DNA from: Planctomycetota bacterium
GTDB taxonomy: Bacteria; Planctomycetota; Brocadiia; JAADGH01
DNA: 40,530 nucleotides
Assembly (NCBI GenBank): GCA_013152475.1
Contig: JAADGH010000214.1
Coordinates: forward strand, 1 to 40,530
Direction: 5' to 3'
Below, in pieces: positions 40,013 through 40,530 of the stretch (its first letter is position 1; every line of letters begins with the position of its first letter). The translations under genes were made by a program, and so were the position numbers. The notes under the pieces are model-generated. The model was not told the DNA's origin, ran no database searches, and worked only from the letters and a program-made list of their open reading frames with translations.

Positions 40013-40530
40013 TCCGGGCGCGTGTTCTGGCTCGCGTTGGGGGTAATGGGTCAGGTTCAAGGGTGGCGAATGGTCATTCCGTAACGGTCCCGTTATACGT
40101 TGAGAAAATCACTCCGGAGATTTGTTATAAGTTGTCACCGGTCGGAGAAGGTCTTCGAGCAGGCGGCGCTGGCATGCGGCCATGCGGAGTTTGACGGCCG
40201 GGCCTTGCCCAATATGAAGACCCATCCACAGGTCTGCGGCTGGCACAGCTCGTAAGAGATCGCGGCCGTTTGAAATCTCACCTCTTCAGCTACCGGCACA
40301 CGCTGGTTCGCGAGTGGGAGTAATCCTCCCCACCCCTGTCTCCATGCATTGCCTTGGTCAATCGGTACGTTCCCGGACCCGGGCGCCTTTCCGCCCTGAG
40401 CGGCTGAGGCAGCTCCTGAGCGTGGACACGGCAGCCCTCGCGACGTGGACGGCGAGGAAATGCAGGAAGCGGGAACCCAGGAGGAACAAGTCCCTGTCGG
40501 TTGCCAGGGAAAGGATGTTCATCCATCGCC
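40013..40530. other. terminal 518 bp without a recognisable gene
   Basis: Neither strand shows an open frame with recognisable content. The minus frame 40290-40526 is Pro/Arg-rich and has the look of a shadow. Short plus-strand pieces such as SHLFSYRHTLVREWE (ending 40323) and RPERLRQLLSV (about 40390-40430) are protein-like but lie in different frames and are interrupted, so degraded gene remnants are possible. Confidence 0.4.

Noticed and set aside
40041..40062. GGGTAATGGGTCAGGTTCAAG as a REP-transposase-type repeat
   Set aside because: It recalls repeats seen with IS200-like elements, but there is no second copy or palindrome here to support it.
40290..40526. 78-codon minus-strand frame at the right edge
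   Set aside because: Pro/Arg-rich with no motif or ribosome site; treated as non-coding.
1..40530. tRNA, rRNA, CRISPR array or phage attachment site
   Set aside because: Gaps between genes were read by eye. No cloverleaf-like or rRNA-like sequence, no regularly spaced long repeats and no integrase were seen. A tRNA search program would be decisive.

Overview
The window is a GC-rich, gene-dense bacterial chromosome segment carrying about 35 protein genes. I see no rRNA, tRNA, CRISPR array, phage or recognisable transposase gene. The gene content suggests an uncultured, polysaccharide-degrading heterotroph of the Planctomycetota / Sumerlaeota / Hydrogenedentota type. It includes a sulfatase-like hydrolase, two DUF6807 (PmoA-like) proteins, Gfo/Idh/MocA and GH4 enzymes, two sugar-phosphate isomerase/epimerase-like proteins, a DUF3604 protein, an H-X9-DG-like pseudopilin, archaeal-type phosphoglycerate mutase and an ECF sigma/anti-sigma pair. 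The phylum is inferred from this mix; no marker gene fixes it.

Layout. 1-13.2 kb is mostly minus-strand single genes: a Tat-exported DUF362 protein, a 934-residue secreted protein, an atypical protein kinase, a STAS protein, a DUF3604 protein and a pseudopilin. Plus-strand units are interleaved: a sulfatase-like hydrolase and a DUF6807-oxidoreductase pair. 13.5-15.6 kb is a dapB-GH4 pair. 15.7-24.7 kb is a minus-strand block: ECF sigma factor and zinc-finger anti-sigma factor (4-base overlap) with apgM next downstream, then nadA, a tightly packed GT2 / B12-radical SAM / GT-C-like membrane protein cluster, and a 2-hydroxyacid dehydrogenase. 24.9-34.35 kb is a plus-strand run: GT2, a free-standing tRNA-binding domain, recN-STAS, then two sugar isomerase/epimerase genes interspersed with DUF6807, manA, rluB and thiC. 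34.4-36.9 kb holds a secreted unknown and a TPR gene followed by rpsT. 37.1-40.0 kb is the translation operon def-fmt-rsmB, in which rsmB has a frameshift near its 3' end.

The sugar genes (sulfatase-like hydrolase, 934-residue toroid-like protein, GH4, DUF6807 with oxidoreductase, epimerases, ManA) read as parts of glycan uptake and catabolism. The kinase, two STAS proteins and the ECF pair are the regulatory layer.

The most noteworthy non-coding signals are: an ECF-type promoter (GGAACTT-N15-GTCTAA) directly in front of the ECF sigma gene, with a related GTCTAA site before apgM; a dispersed family of short palindromic repeats, one copy of which seems to have lost its palindrome; and a 96-bp inverted-repeat element between the putative promoter and the start of the 934-residue gene. 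Several clear sigma70-type promoters (TTGACA/TATAAT class) are also visible. Promoter, terminator and start-site calls are by eye.
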